From assembly GCA_031772625.1 (NCBI GenBank), contig CM062818.1:1678610167-1678674166 (forward strand): a stretch of 64,000 nt of DNA, written 5' to 3'. Made by a program: the position numbers and the translations under genes. Position 1 is the first letter of the stretch, and every line of letters starts with the position of its first letter. Positions 21,490 to 33,483 of this stretch are shown here, in pieces. Below the pieces are notes generated by a model that worked only from the letters and a program-made list of their open reading frames with translations, was not told where the DNA came from and did no database searches. This DNA is from Pinus tabuliformis (Eukaryota > Streptophyta > Pinopsida > Pinales > Pinaceae).

Positions 21490-22298
21490 TATTTTGATAA
21501 GTCTATAAAAGGTCAATGATAATACTGATGGAAGGTTCCATCCTTTTGCTCCAATATGCTCCATGTTCCTATAGGCTTGTGCGCTACTTCCTTGGATAGT
21601 AGATTGGCAACTGTGTTCCACTCCTTATGTATATGTTGACAATTAAATGTGTCAAATACGTTTATGAGTCTATGGATTTATTCCATGATGTGTCTCAGAG
21701 AAAAAGCATTACAATTTGAATTTTTGTTTATCCAATTGCTTACTATTTTTGAATCTCCCAAAAGTTGTAAGTTTCTGCATTGTTTTTCCAATATAATATG
21801 TATGGTGTATTTTTCCGTTGAAATCTCAGCAAAATCGTTCGTCCCTCTGCCCAGTCCCATTTGAATTTTGAAATAATGAGTATATTTAAGATGTAGGACA
21901 GCGCCCTCCCCACATCCTATGCCTTGAGCTGAGCTGTCAAAATATGCCCAGGGGTGAGATTGGCTAATGGTCTCAGGTATGATATGCCTAGGGTTGGGAT
22001 TTGGTTCCTCATCTGGGATTAGTTGATAGTCAGCTAATACTTGAGCAATGATGTCTGACCAGTGGGGGAGGGGGATCTGAAAAATAAATCTATTCCGGGA
22101 AATCCATATGGCCCAACAAGTAAGTAAGGGGAGGTTCTTAGCTTTTGCTGAGGGTACAGTAGACCACCATTCCTCCCAGGATTCTCGAACAGTAGCACCC
22201 TGCCAATGTGGGAGAGAGGGTATATGTAAGTGTATAGCAGTCCATAACTCTTTTATGGATGGGCATGTAAGGAAGAGATGATCTGCTGATTCATTGTG
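21490..22298 (-). pseudogene. LINE ORF2 C-terminus: end of zf-RVT and RNase H
   Basis: The frame resumes at the edge of the LTR insertion with ESADHLFLTCPSIKELW (the H and C half of the zf-RVT zinc finger), then a W-rich linker. RNase H follows: WAYFDSSAQGIGCGEGA near 21950-21900 (first Asp block), TNDFAEISTEKYTI near 21840 (Glu block), LQLLGDSKIVSNWINK near 21770-21725 (second Asp block), and WNTVANLLSKEVA near 21620. ORF2 ends near 21525 with HQYYH and a stop. This is the archaeal-type RNase H known in plant L1. One stop lies between the last two blocks. A 3' UTR of about 340 bp follows to 21184. Confidence 0.85.
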
Positions 22299-23366
22299 TG
22301 TTGTGGGGAAAAATGCCTATGCAGGACGATCCTATCCACCTAAGGTGTGATAGTGCCTTAGCAACAAATAGAGACAACTATTCTGGTTTCTTCCTTTATG
22401 AAATGTGAAAGAAGAGAGATCAATAGACTTACCGGTGTCTTCCGTTTGTCCCTCGATCCGGTCTCTCTTCTCTTTGGGAGTTCACAGCTACTTGTCTTCT
22501 TGCTCGCCCAGCTTCAACGGGTTCCTGCAAGATCACAAGAGAACAGCTACTTGCGACAAGAGAAGAACACTACACAAAGACATATATTCACATTCATAAC
22601 TAGTTTAGGATTAGAAATAAACTAAACATACTAATTCATTCATACATCAAAAATACATCAGCATATAGGAGAAACCAAGATAGATTTATTGATGAATAAC
22701 AAGGTTCAGGAAGAGATACAACCCAAAGGGATCCAATCCAGCATCTCCTTCCCAGCAAATGGAATTCCTATCTTCACCCCTTTCAAAGCATTAAGCACCC
22801 AATGATTCCAATCTCAAACCAACAACAATTCTTTGCAATAACAAAATTCCAACCTCTAGATCTCATGGAGGAGAGATCCATATATAGATGTTTGGAGAGA
22901 GGATGAGTCAGCTTGAGATCTGATTAGTGTCCTCTCCCTCTATCAGTTCTTGAGTCCACTTGGAGGTTCTTGCTTCCACTTGGAGATTTGGAACCTCTTA
23001 CTCATCACCAGTCGAATTCCCTGAGGCAAGTGTCATTTTGGAAGCTTCCTGGGTTTTGACACCTTGAGAAATGAGCCTGCCACATGTCCACTCTCGTTCA
23101 GCGCAGGTAGCCAGTGTTCCATTTGACATTCAACGCAGGTAGCCAGTGTTGGCTTTGACATTCAGCGCAAACAGCTAGTGTAGCCACTGAGATGATCCTG
23201 AATTGACTTGTTTTTGAGCAGTTTCTGGTGGAGAACTTCTGTGAATTGCTGTGGTTTGTTAGCCTTGTTCCTCTAGGGGTAGGAACAACATGTTTAGGGA
23301 GTTTGGATCCCTTAGATTATGGACATTTCATGCTCAATGCTGTAAGGCACAAAAATGTCTATAACA
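22299..23366 (-). repeat. 3' LTR of the gag/protease-only element (left copy)
   Basis: This 1,068-bp copy pairs with 29132-30160. It is about 39 bp longer because it has three units of a 32-bp GCGCAGGTAGCCAGTGTT-type repeat (about 23095-23190) where the other LTR has two, plus a small indel nearby. It contains no meaningful coding frame. Confidence 0.9.
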
Positions 23367-25839
23367 GTTGCCCCCTAAAGTATGAGGCTGTTTATCGGGC
23401 GAAATGCTTTATCAGGGGGATCCGAAGTTCATCCAATGCTGGGAGGAGACCTGTAATAAGATACAATACAATAAATTATTTTTCATACTGCTTTCATGAT
23501 CTAGCTAAGGTGGGCATTCCCATGCTCAACTTTATAAATTCATTTTTCTGTAGATAGAACAGACAATCGTCTGATGGTAGACTGATAATTTTGATGAAAT
23601 TATCATCCTTTGAGTAGGATGATTATCTGCTGCAATGATGTACATGTCAATGTCTTTATCTTTCCTGAATATATATCGCAGCCCGGATGGATGAAACTAG
23701 ATCCAGGGTCTTCAAACTCGTTCGATCTTCACTCTAAGTACAAGTCGATCCATGTGAGAAATGTTCTGAAGTTGAACATGGAAAGACATCGCTTGATTAC
23801 CGGTCAATGATGTAAATCGTTAACAAGCGCGAGAGGAATCACTGATAATGATAATGACCCTCAAGGTACTGCAGTACAATTCACGTGGTGTGAATAAAGG
23901 ACTTGGCGTCGAACACCACGCAAAATCTTTCGGTCGAAGGTCATTGATGTATACCTGTCGCTGGAAGTGAGAAACTTTCCATTGAGGCATGCAAGCTTCA
24001 AAGTACTGAAGGGGTTGTTCCTAGATCAACTTCTTGGATAATGAGCTGATGTCAACAAGAAGCGATCTGTCAAAGGAGGGCCTTGATGCATCCCACATCA
24101 GTGACACGGAACGGAGCTAATGATTTTAATGGAGGTGAAAACGATCAGTGACATATGATTCAGTGTGGCGGTCATGAAAGGATGAAGGATAATGTACGGC
24201 AGTGGATGGGACACGGTTGACTTTTCTGAACGACTTTTCTTGAACATATGGCGACACTGATGCAATGGATCGGTAGCATTACCCCAAATATGGATGGTAT
24301 GGCGAGACCATGGATGTGATCGGTGAATGAAACAACCCACCCGATTGTGGTACGGAGGAAAAGTGTCATGTTCAAGAGTGACTTGCTACCATCAAAGTTT
24401 TCTTTAGTTTCTCCCAATTTTTCCCCAGTCATTGTTGACCAGTACCTATTTATTTTTGTCAAGCTTGAGGAGGATAACATATGCTTGTTCTATAACCTGC
24501 CCTTCGGGCAAGCCCATCACTATGTTTTAACAAGCCTAGCGATAGTGAAACTTGTTCTTGTCTAAAGACAAGTTTGTCGCTATTTAATGATTTTAACGAG
24601 TCTAACGACAAGGATAACTCGGTCCTTTTCATTTTTAGAGAGTCTGAAAAGGTACATAAAGTTAACTCCAAAATTCCTTTTTCGTTATCTAATCCCTTAA
24701 GTCCGAAAAAGTATAAAATAATACAGAAGGGATGAGTTTTCGATATTTTTAACGAGCCGAATAAAACAAGCGCTCAATCTTTTCGTGCAATAATCCTTCA
24801 GGTCCAAAAAGATTAAAATCTAGAGGAGGGATAGCTCTTCCTGTCCCTTTAACGAGCTGGAAGGCCAAGAACTCGGCAATCTTTTCATATTTTATGAGTC
24901 AGTTGAAAAGAGCTTAAAGAAGACTCGTCTTTTGAGGAACGAGTGATAAACATGTTTAGCAGCTGATTCCAGGTACAGGTTGGAATTTTCCAATCACGGC
25001 AGTGTCACAAGGATGGATAGGTGTAATCACTCTTCGCAGCTATTCCTCAAAAATGGGTAAACAATCATATGGAGGTGAACGATCAGCCAATGGAAAAGTG
25101 GAGGTGACGGTGCAAACACAACCAAGGCTTTAATGGCTGATGATATTACATTCACAGTGGTTATTTACCGGGATAGTTCATTTTTTAACGAGCTTAAACG
25201 CAGGTGGAAACATTTGCTCGATTTTACGTTTATTTTTTAACGAGCATGAATTACGTGCTAAAACTGCTCGGATCTTGCGTTTATTTTTTAACGAGCATGA
25301 AATTTGTGCTAAAACTTCTCGAAATACCAGTCATATGATAAGTGTGTCTCATTGAGATTCTATTTTTTTTATGGAGCTTCATCTCACAAAGCTATGCCCC
25401 ACACCTTTCTTTATGCAAGTTAGGAAACGGCTAACCCAAAAAACAGATAAATAACCGCTCTTTAATTGCACTCCAAAAGGTTTGCATGCCCCTAGGTATA
25501 AAGTACGATTTCAAGGTTACCTCTACTTCTTTTCCTTCAAAACAATTGTTTTAAAGAGAGAGGCTTACCTCTTTCAGGTTACCCAAAGATTGTCTCGTTA
25601 ATCTTTCAAACAAAACACTTCCTCGGCAATGTCTACCGAAATAGAAAAAGGTGAGTGACAATGAGTGCCAAACACATAACTTTGACAAAAGAATTTTATT
25701 CTAGAACAACCCCTCTTCCTCTACGGATGGGGTAAGGACTAGTCATATTCTCCCGCGGAAACCTACCCTATACCCAGAGTTTCCCTGCCGAAGCAGGCCA
25801 GGATGCATGCCCCCTGGGTTCCAGTCATATCCTCCCGGA
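23367..25839 (-). other. Non-coding interior of the gag/protease-only element, with CTCGTTAAA repeats
   Basis: About 2.5 kb between the 3' LTR and the protease has no supported coding region. It carries many copies of TTTAACGAG (CTCGTTAAA on the element's sense strand), for example near 24588, 24748, 24849, 25184, 25236 and 25288. A 50-bp tandem unit repeated about three times lies at 25167-25321. The position where pol would be expected is therefore filled with repetitive non-coding DNA. Confidence 0.7.
25167..25321. repeat. 50-bp tandem repeat, about three units
   Basis: Each unit runs from a GCTCG toward TTTTTTAACGAGC and on to the next CTCG, with spacing of about 50 bp (GCTCG at 25216 and 25266, CTCG at 25318). 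It lies inside the non-coding interior of the LTR element. Confidence 0.8.
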
Positions 25840-27408
25840 TTACTCGCGCTCATCAGGAGGACGGACCGTGGGTTGAGACACTTCTTGCGTGAATAGACCA
25901 TTTAGGGATGGTGCATGACTATTTGCGATGCGTGATCCGGGAAATGAAAGTTGGTCCACAAGCTTGACCACTCTTCCTTCATGCGGAAAACACATTACTC
26001 TAAAGAGTGAGGAGACTATAGCTCCCATGCAATATATATAGTCTCGTCCAAGGAGTAAGTTATAATCCAAGGGTCCTTGAACGACCATCACGTTCATTTG
26101 AACGGTCTTCCCTTTCAATGTTATAGGCACATTGGGGAGGATCCCTAAAGGTCGACTAGTTCCTTTATCAAAGCCTGATAGATTTCTCATTTCAGGCAAA
26201 AGCGCTGGCGAACCAAGCGCTTTCCAAGCAATAGAGGAAAGGATACTCACAGATGCCCCCTCATCAATGATAGTGCCAGCCATTACCATTCTGTATATTT
26301 GAACGATAATTCTGAATGGTATGCTTGCTGGCAACCGGGGTCTGCCTAGTTGGTTCCAATCAAAGGACACAACCAGGTTGCTTGGTGGTGGGACCGAATA
26401 GACGGCCGGATATCTCTCGGACGAACTTCCTTCCTGCGATAAAGGAATGGGGGCATTGCCCCATTGTTCATCAGAGTCAGTGTTGATGAAGAGAATTTGG
26501 ACGGTGTCGTCTTTATTCTCCTCTGTGATGGTATCATTCGAAGATAGAGCCTCTGAAGGCAAAACCGGGTCAACTGCCGTCTCAACCTTTTGACTTTCGT
26601 CAGGCATGGATCCAGACGGTTCATCTTCAATGATAGGTGCTTCGGTTGACCACCTGGGCGGGCCGGCCAGGTTTTCGACTAGTGAAGGACTTGGCAGGAG
26701 TTTTTGATATCCAGGAGGAATTTGTGCTCGTAAAATCGGGCGATCTTCCAGAACTCTTTTAGCCTCGTCTAAGAAGGGACAACGGTGGATGGCGTGATCA
26801 CCTTCACACAGTTTGCAGGGAAATCTAGTTTTCCCTCTCCGTCCTGGGACTTCACTTTCACTAGTCGACGGTGAGCTGTCAACATGGCTATCAGAGGTCG
26901 ACGCTACCGAATTGTGCAAACGGGGAGACCAGTCCCTTAGTATCCGAGGGATGCAGGGACAATCTCTGTGGAAGTGGTCTCCCTTGCATATGACACATGG
27001 CGATTTAGGCCTGGTCAGTGCTGTGTGTGGATTTTTGTCAGACGACACTTGTTTGCCCCCAATCGCCTTTGGCTCCTTCTTCTTCTTCTCTCTCTTCTTC
27101 TTTTCCTTCTTCTCCTTAGGAACTTGGTTTTTGTTTTACTAGTTTCGTCAAGCGAAGATGAAGGAGGAGAGGAAGAGTTAGATGAGGTAGAAGGCTGGTT
27201 GGAAATTCTGGTCTGGTCTAACTGTTGACTCGACTGTTCAGGAATGGTGGTGTTCTAAATGACATTGGTTGAAAAGAGCCAAACTGGCAGGCCAATTGTC
27301 AGTCCTGGAAGCGACAATGTGGCCATGTAGGGCACACCAACATCTCCCCAAGAGGAGAAGGGACTAGGATTTCCACCAAGGGGAATTCCTTGGTTGGTGT
27401 GCTCCATT
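25840..27408 (-). pseudogene. Gag C-terminus with two zinc knuckles and aspartic protease domain (LTR element)
   Basis: The open part is 402 residues (27048-25840); coding-like sequence starts upstream near 27408. Two cysteine motifs of the C-x2-C-x4-H-x4-C type sit near residues 18-31 (CVICKGDHFHRDC) and 77-90 (CKLCEGDHAIHRC). An acidic linker follows. The retropepsin-like domain lies at about residues 240-350, with an active-site-like IIDEGASVSIL block and a later LLLGRDYI block. Plant Ty3 elements order gag and protease this way. It would package RNA and process Gag; no pol follows. It is the only sizeable open frame in this element. Confidence 0.75.
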
Positions 27409-29131
27409 TTTTCAACCTAAAGATCAACACAGGAATAAATGGTGATTGTTCCGTTTAAAATAAATTTTAACGACGCTTAGACACAACTTGCTTTTTCAGT
27501 TTTAAAGAGTCGAGAAAAAGCTAAAGATGACTCTAGTCTCCTTCGATGTTTTAACGAGCCCGAAGTGACAAATGCTCGGATGGACTTTTTCCGTTATAGA
27601 GTCTGAAAAAGGCCAAAAGGAACTGCTCTGGAGTTCTAGGCAGAGGGTGTGCCAAAATTTTCGCAAAACCGCAGAATACTTTTTAGGGTACGGGCGGTCG
27701 ATCTTCCTGAATGCTGTGTTCAGTGCATTGCGATCAGTAGGGCGGCCGACACGGTTTCCTAAGGATAAAGGTTTTATGCCTATAGGGGTCTCCCAATATA
27801 TACGCGACGGTACGTGGGAGCACAATCCGTACTGGCGCTATCGTCCCTCAGGAGGAATCACCCACCATCCACGACATCGATAGTCACCAGGCTTAACGAC
27901 GCCGGAACACGTCTCTAGCGTAGACCTCTATGTTGTGTGTTATGTTGCAAAGCATTGTTAAGTTCATTCAATTTATTTTAGGTTGATCTTTTTAGAATTT
28001 TGCCTTTCAAGGTTCACCACGAGATGTATGATACAATTCCTAAATGCAGTCTAAAGATGATAAGCAAGCTTTATATCTTTTCAACTTTGAAAATCCTAAC
28101 TACTAAGGGAAAAGAAAGACACCATCTTTTCTCAAAGAGAAATCAGCACACTCTAATGCACTTTTCCTAAATCAGTCATGCAAACTATCAAATGAAAATG
28201 CACAATGCAGGTGTTTGTTTTTCGCTTTCTTAGTATTGATGCCTACAAAGAAAGCTTTTTGTACAACTTTGAATTTGCTTTTAAATGACAAATACAAAGA
28301 AGTTTACTTTTTCGAAATCAGAGAAGATAGAAGAGATTACAACACTTAACGATTTTCGAAATAAAGACTTGTTTCGACACTTAAAAGAGACAAACTCAAA
28401 CCAATAAGTAAGAGTAAATGTATAATCAACTGCAAACAACCAATGAACTCTCTTCTAAGATCACAATCAACATATCTGAATCAAGGGCTACAAGATGACT
28501 ATTTTACTCATGCAAAGGAAAACTGTAAATGACGCCACAAACACATAAAAGAAATCACAGTCTTTTTGTACAAAAGGAGGTGGAATCTAAGCAGAGAAAA
28601 GGAGTTATCAGACTGGTACCTATGCTGGTTACAGGCTACAAAAATCAGAGATCAAAACAAGGCAAAACAGAGCAGAGAACCCCAGCTGCACAAGGAAAAA
28701 CGGGTTCAGCGCAACCTCAACACAAGGGTTTTGACATTCAGCGCAGGTAACCTTCATGGGACCTGCGTTGAAATGCAGAATCCCTTCACTGGGTCTACGC
28801 TGAAGGAGAAACTCTTGTTTCCCTCAGTTTCTGGGTCACATATTGCTATTTAATTCACTGTTTTAGGCCAAATAAAAGCAACAAGCAAGGTATAATCAAA
28901 GGGATGCTTTGAGGGGGTACTAAGATCTATCACAAAGGATCATCAAATCATTTGTGAGTCCATTGTTTAGATCATAGACAAGTCCAGTGATTGGATCAAA
29001 GCAGCAACTGTCTACTTTGCATCCGGGAAAAGCAGATGCAGTTCGATTGTTGCTGTCAAGTCTATGAAACAAACAATGATAGAAACACAAATAAAATGAC
29101 TAAACAGATCTCCCCAGTGGAGTCGCCAATT
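27409..29131 (-). other. Leader side of the gag/protease-only element, with primer-binding-like site
   Basis: No gag capsid domain is recognised between the right LTR and the zinc-knuckle frame. On the minus strand TGGCGACTCCACTGGGGA (29128-29111) lies three bases inside the LTR and is a plausible tRNA primer site. TTTAACGAG copies recur near 27470-27600. AGCGCAGGTAACC-type phrases near 28710-28790 echo the LTR's 32-bp repeat. Confidence 0.6.
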
Positions 29132-30160
29132 TGTTGTGGGGAAAAATGCCTATGCAGGACGATCCTATCCACCTAAGGTGTGATAGTGCCTTAGCAACAA
29201 ACAGAGACAGCTATTTTGGTTTCTTCCTTTATGAAATGTGAAAGAAGAGAGATCAATAGACTTACCGGTGTCTTCCGTTTGTCCCTCGATCCGGTCTCTC
29301 TTCTCTTTGGGAGTTCACAACTACTTGTCTTCTCGCTCGCCCAGCTTCAACGGGTTCCTGCAAGATCACAAGAGAACAGCTACTTGCGACAAGAGAAGAA
29401 CACTACACAAAGACAGATATTCACATTCATAACTAGTTTAGGATTAGAAATAAACTAAACATACTAATGCATTCATACATCAAAAATACATCAGCATATA
29501 GGAGAAACCAAGATAGCTTTATTGATGAATAACAAGGTTCAGGAAGAGATACAACCCAGAGGGCTCCAATCCAGCATCTCCTTCCCAACAAATGGAATTC
29601 CTATCTTCACCCCTTTCAAAGCATTAAGCACCCAATGATTCCAATCTCAAACCAACAACAATTCTTTGCAATAACAAAATTCCAGCCTCTAGATCTCATG
29701 GAGGAGAGATCCATATATAGATGTTTGGAGAGAGGATGAGTCAGCTTGAGATCTGATTAGTGTCCTCTCCCTCTATCAGTTCAACTTGGATGTTCTTGCT
29801 TCCACTTGGAGATTTGGAACCTCTTACTCATCACCAGTCGAATTCCCTGAGGCAAGTGTCATTTTGGAAGCTTCCTGGGTTTTGACACCTTGAGAAATGA
29901 ACCTACCACATGTACACTCTCGTTCAACGCAGGTAGCCAGTGTTGGCTTTGACATTCAGCGCAAACAGCTAGTGTAGCCACTGAAACGATCCTGAATTGA
30001 CTTGTTTTTGAGCAGTTTCTGGTGGAGAACTTCTGTGAATTGCTGTGGTTTGTTAGCCTTATTCCTCTAGGGGTAGGAACAACATGTTTAGGGACTTTGG
30101 ATCCCTTAGATTATGGACATTTCATGCTCAATGCTGTAAGGCACAAAAATGTCTATAACA
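29132..30160 (-). repeat. 5' LTR of the gag/protease-only element (right copy)
   Basis: This 1,029-bp copy is the pair of 22299-23366 with the same TGTTGTGGGG and TATAACA ends. TTGTG follows at 30161-30165, matching 22294-22298. In element orientation it is the 5' LTR and would hold the promoter. Confidence 0.9.
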
Positions 30161-31041
30161 TTGTGGGATTTGCAAAGGCTGCACCAAAAGGGTCCATGAA
30201 AAGATCTTTTGATAAGATTTTCTCCTGTTGGGATTTTATATCTCAGAATGGTCCACATGAGGAGCCTCGTTCTGGGAGGTGCTTTTAGTTTCCATAAGCT
30301 TCGCCACCAAGGTTCCCACAATGGAGGTTTCATAAGAGTTATATAACCCACTTTTGGTGTATATTTCCCATGCTTCGCATGTGCCCAGATTAACTCATCC
30401 TCCCCTTCCTGTATCCTGATATGAGATTCCGTGAGGGCCTCTGTGTATTATTTCTAGTGTTGTTGCCATGGTTGAGGGATCTGCAATGCCCTCCCAGATT
30501 TCTAGGCTTGTTGCAAAAAGGTAGAGTGTTAATTATCCGCTATATGAATAAGATGTGATATCCCTCTGGTAGTGAGGTGAGTTCTAAGCTCCTGTGGGAG
30601 TTTGTGAGTGTTCCCACATCCAATCTAGGGATCAATCCCTATTCTGACCACATCTCATGACTTTATTATGTAAGTGAGACCTTCCCTGATAAGGGGCATT
30701 GCTTGTAGGACTACTTTCCATATGTTTGATCTTCCGGCTTGTATCCATTGGGGTTGTCGAAGCCAATCCATGAGGTTTAAATGAGCTATGTATTTAGTGA
30801 TGGCCACCTTAGTCCACAGGCTGTGTGATGCGACTAGCTACCACCCTAGTTTTGCCGCTAGGGCTGTGGAGATAGTGCCAAGGCTTTTGATTCCCCATCC
30901 TCCCCATTTCTTTGGGAGTGCCAAGGATTCCCAATTCGTCCAAGCAAATATCCTTCCCGACTATTTCCCCTTCCACAAGAATTTGCAGTATAGGTTTTTT
31001 ATTCTGGCCATTATTCCCCTTGGTATCCAATCTAAAGACAT
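30161..31041 (-). pseudogene. LINE ORF2 thumb and first half of zf-RVT
   Basis: Moving leftward, blocks include WESLALPKKWGGWGIKSLGT near 30930-30870 and a long connector with several stops. Then comes WWRSLWKLKAPPRTRLLMW near 30315-30260, and FHGPFWCSLCKSHN near 30200-30165, the first Cys pair of the zf-RVT finger. The LTR insertion splits the finger exactly between its first Cys pair and the His/Cys half that resumes at 22298. Confidence 0.8.
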
Positions 31042-32520
31042 CTAGTATACTAGGGTTGCTTCCAGAACTGCTTTTATGAGGATTAGCCTTCCTTCTCTTG
31101 ATAAGTATTTGTCGAACCATATGTTTATCCTTTTTTCCATTTTGGTTATAAGCCAGATCCAATCAAGGTTCTTATATCCAAGGGGCTTCAATCTATAGCC
31201 CAAGTATTTGAGTCCCTCATGCAGGTGCTGGAGGGTATATGGGAATCTTCGCAGGGCATACTGAATCTCGTATGATGAGCATCCTATAGCTGTTATAGTG
31301 GACTTTGTATCATTAACCAACATGCCAGTAGCTACTAGAAAGATAATGAAAGAGTTGAGTAGAGCAGTCACGTCACCAATACTCCCATTTAGGAAGAGCA
31401 ACACATCATCAACAAAGAGAACAATGTGCATCCTTCTGTGATGTGGATCCCCCTTAGCCTACCTCGTCTGTGTTCTTCCTTTAATATACGACTGATTCCT
31501 TCCATGATGAGTAAGAAAAGTAGCGGGGACAACAGACATTCTTGCCTGAGACCTCTTTTAGAATGGAAGAAAGGAGAGGGTGCAACATTTATAAGAACAC
31601 TGAATGTTACATTAATAATACAAAACATAATCCATATTATGAATTCATATGGAAATCCCAAGTGTGTTAATATCATTCTAATGTATATCAAATTTACTCT
31701 GTCAAAGGCTTTCGAGAGGTCAACTTTTAGGACCATACCTTTGAGCTTTTGGGTGTGAATAGAATGTAGAATTTCTTGAGTAGTTCTGATCGCTTCATGG
31801 ATTTGTCTATTCTGAAGGAAGGCAAATTGTTTGGCTGAGATTTGGTCTGATAAGATCGGCCGAAGGCGATTGGCTATGATCTTGGTGATGATATTGTAGA
31901 TATAGTTAAACAAGTAAAGGGGCCAGAAGTCATTGAAGGAGGTGGGGTTGTCTGATTTGGGTATGAAGGTGATAAAGGTTGTGTTGTAGGCCTCATACAT
32001 TCTTCCAGAGGATCTGCATTCTTCTATAACTTGTAGGAGATCCCCACTCAAAGTATCAAAGAAAGCCAGATAGAATCCCACATTCTAGCCATCTGGGCTT
32101 GGGCTTTCGTCTCGCTTAAACCATTTAAGGGTGGATTCCAGTTTTCCCAAGGAGACCTCCTTTGCCAATTCCAAGGCTTTCTCTTGGTCAACAAACCTTG
32201 GAAACAATTGAGCAGTTCTCATGATTTCTGCCAGGGTGGCATTTGGGGGAGCCCTATAGATGTTCCTGAAGTGGGTTGTGGCCATAGCTGCTAATCGAGG
32301 GAAGGTGTTCACCAGTTCTCCTTGTTCATCTGCTAGCTGCCAAATAGTATTTATATCTTTGCGCCCATTCGCAGATTTATGATAGAACTTGGTGTTATCA
32401 TCTCCTTCCTTGAACCAGATGGCTCTGCTTCTCAATCTATAGCTCTCCTCCCTATCCTTAAGAATCTGGCTTCTCTTAGCCAGAAAAGAGGTTATCTCTT
32501 CTTTGTGTTCTAGGAAGAGA
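31042..32520 (-). pseudogene. LINE ORF2 reverse transcriptase
   Basis: The RT begins after AIWFKEGDDNTKFYHKSANG near 32420-32365, the usual plant L1 lead-in. It shows FITFIPKSDNPTSFNDFWPL near 31990-31930, IIANRLRPIL near 31880, KVDLSKAFDRV near 31715 and GLRQECLLSPLLF near 31550. The catalytic VLFVDDVLLFL follows near 31425-31395, and GLKYLGYRL near 31205. The Asp-Asp of the active site is kept. There is an in-frame stop near 32083 and a frame change near 31435 just before the FVDD box; another frame change near 32525 separates it from the endonuclease side. It is a non-functional copy. Confidence 0.9.
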
Positions 32521-33483
32521 ATATCCCCCCAAATTCATTCTCATAATCATGTATGGCTTCTTTAATCAATTTGAGTATATGGTCTTCATGTGTTCTCTTC
32601 TTATGTGCCCATTTTTTGGATATATTTTTTAGTTCTCTGAGGTTTTTTGCAAATCCTTCCGAGATAGTCCTTTCTACCACAGGGGGATGAGCCTTCCAGA
32701 AATCAGTTACTAGACGGATATAATTTGCATCTATCAAACATGCAGTGCTGAATTTGAAGGGACCTTTTGGTTTGTTCATACCCCCTCTAATTTCCAGATA
32801 GATCGGCCTATGGTCCGATAATCCCCCTGAGCCCACCCACTGTCTAATTCCCTACCCCAAGTTTAGCAATTGCTCCTTGATGAGGAATCTATCTAGTCTT
32901 CTGGAGAGACTGTTCACCCCTGATCTGTTATTCCTCCAAGTAGGTAGGATTTTTGAGGAGGGGATATCAATGAGATTATGATCCTCCAAAATGGTCTCAA
33001 AAAAATCTGAGAGGTTATCTCTTTGTGCATTGTGCCCCCATGATTCCGCAAAGCCAATGGAGAAATTTAGGTCCCCCCCAAAATGAGCTTGTCCTTTTGA
33101 AGGATGTGTGATTCTAACAGTCTGCTCCAAAAATCTTCCCTATTGTGACAAGAGCCATATATGTTGATAACCCTAAGCTCGGAATCGAGTTCAGAGGAGT
33201 ATATGTTTGCTCCTAGGTGACCTACTCTCCCCCAAGTATTACAAATTATGATGGAACGGTTGTTTACACCCAGGGCAAGGCCCCCAGAATGCTCTGTTGC
33301 ATCAAGGGTGTAAAAAGTCCAACCAGGTAGCCATGATTTAAGAAGGTGAGTAATAAAAAAACCTTGACCTAGTGTTTCTTGAAGAAAAAGGATATCAAAG
33401 GGTTCAGATAAGAGAAATCTGCTCATGGCTAGCTTTTTGTCAGGGCTAGCCAACCCTCTACTGTTGAAGGAGAGAAATTTCAT
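32510..33483 (-). pseudogene. LINE ORF2 APE-type endonuclease
   Basis: ORF2 starts at the ATG at 33483 with MKFLSFNSRGLASPDKKLAM. It is chosen because the N-R-G block is the normal start of plant L1 ORF2. FDILFLQET (catalytic Glu) lies near 33395, RVINIYGSC near 33165, GGDLNFSIG near 33075 and RRLDRFLIKEQ near 32890. GGLSDHRPIYLEI, with the catalytic S-D-H, is near 32825-32785. A frame change in a C run near 33075 and one stop near 32850 interrupt it. The enzyme would nick genomic DNA for target-primed reverse transcription. Confidence 0.9.

Larger units (their letters stand above)
22299..30160 (-). mobile_element. Gag/protease-only LTR retrotransposon (Ty3-like, LARD-like), inserted in the LINE
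   Basis: The LTRs at 22299-23366 and 29132-30160 begin TGTTGTGGGG and end TATAACA. The 5-bp target duplication TTGTG is perfect (22294-22298 and 30161-30165). A primer-binding-like site on the minus strand (29128-29111) and a purine tract next to the left LTR (23378-23367) fix the minus orientation. The interior has only gag zinc-knuckle and protease coding (25840-27408). No RT or integrase is seen in about 5.8 kb, so it would depend on a partner's enzymes. By eye the LTRs differ at about 20 of 1,030 aligned bases (about 98 percent), so it is fairly young. Structure and ends are whole; coding is incomplete by type. Confidence 0.9.

Noticed and set aside
22398-22625. Plus-strand frame repeated at 29216-29458
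   Set aside because: It sits inside the paired LTRs, opposite to the element's direction. The repetition comes from the LTR pair, not from conservation of a protein.
26346-27228. Several frames overlapping the gag/protease frame (26346-26630 minus, 26813-27228 plus)
   Set aside because: They are out-of-frame shadows. The zinc knuckles and protease blocks are only in the frame at 25840-27048.
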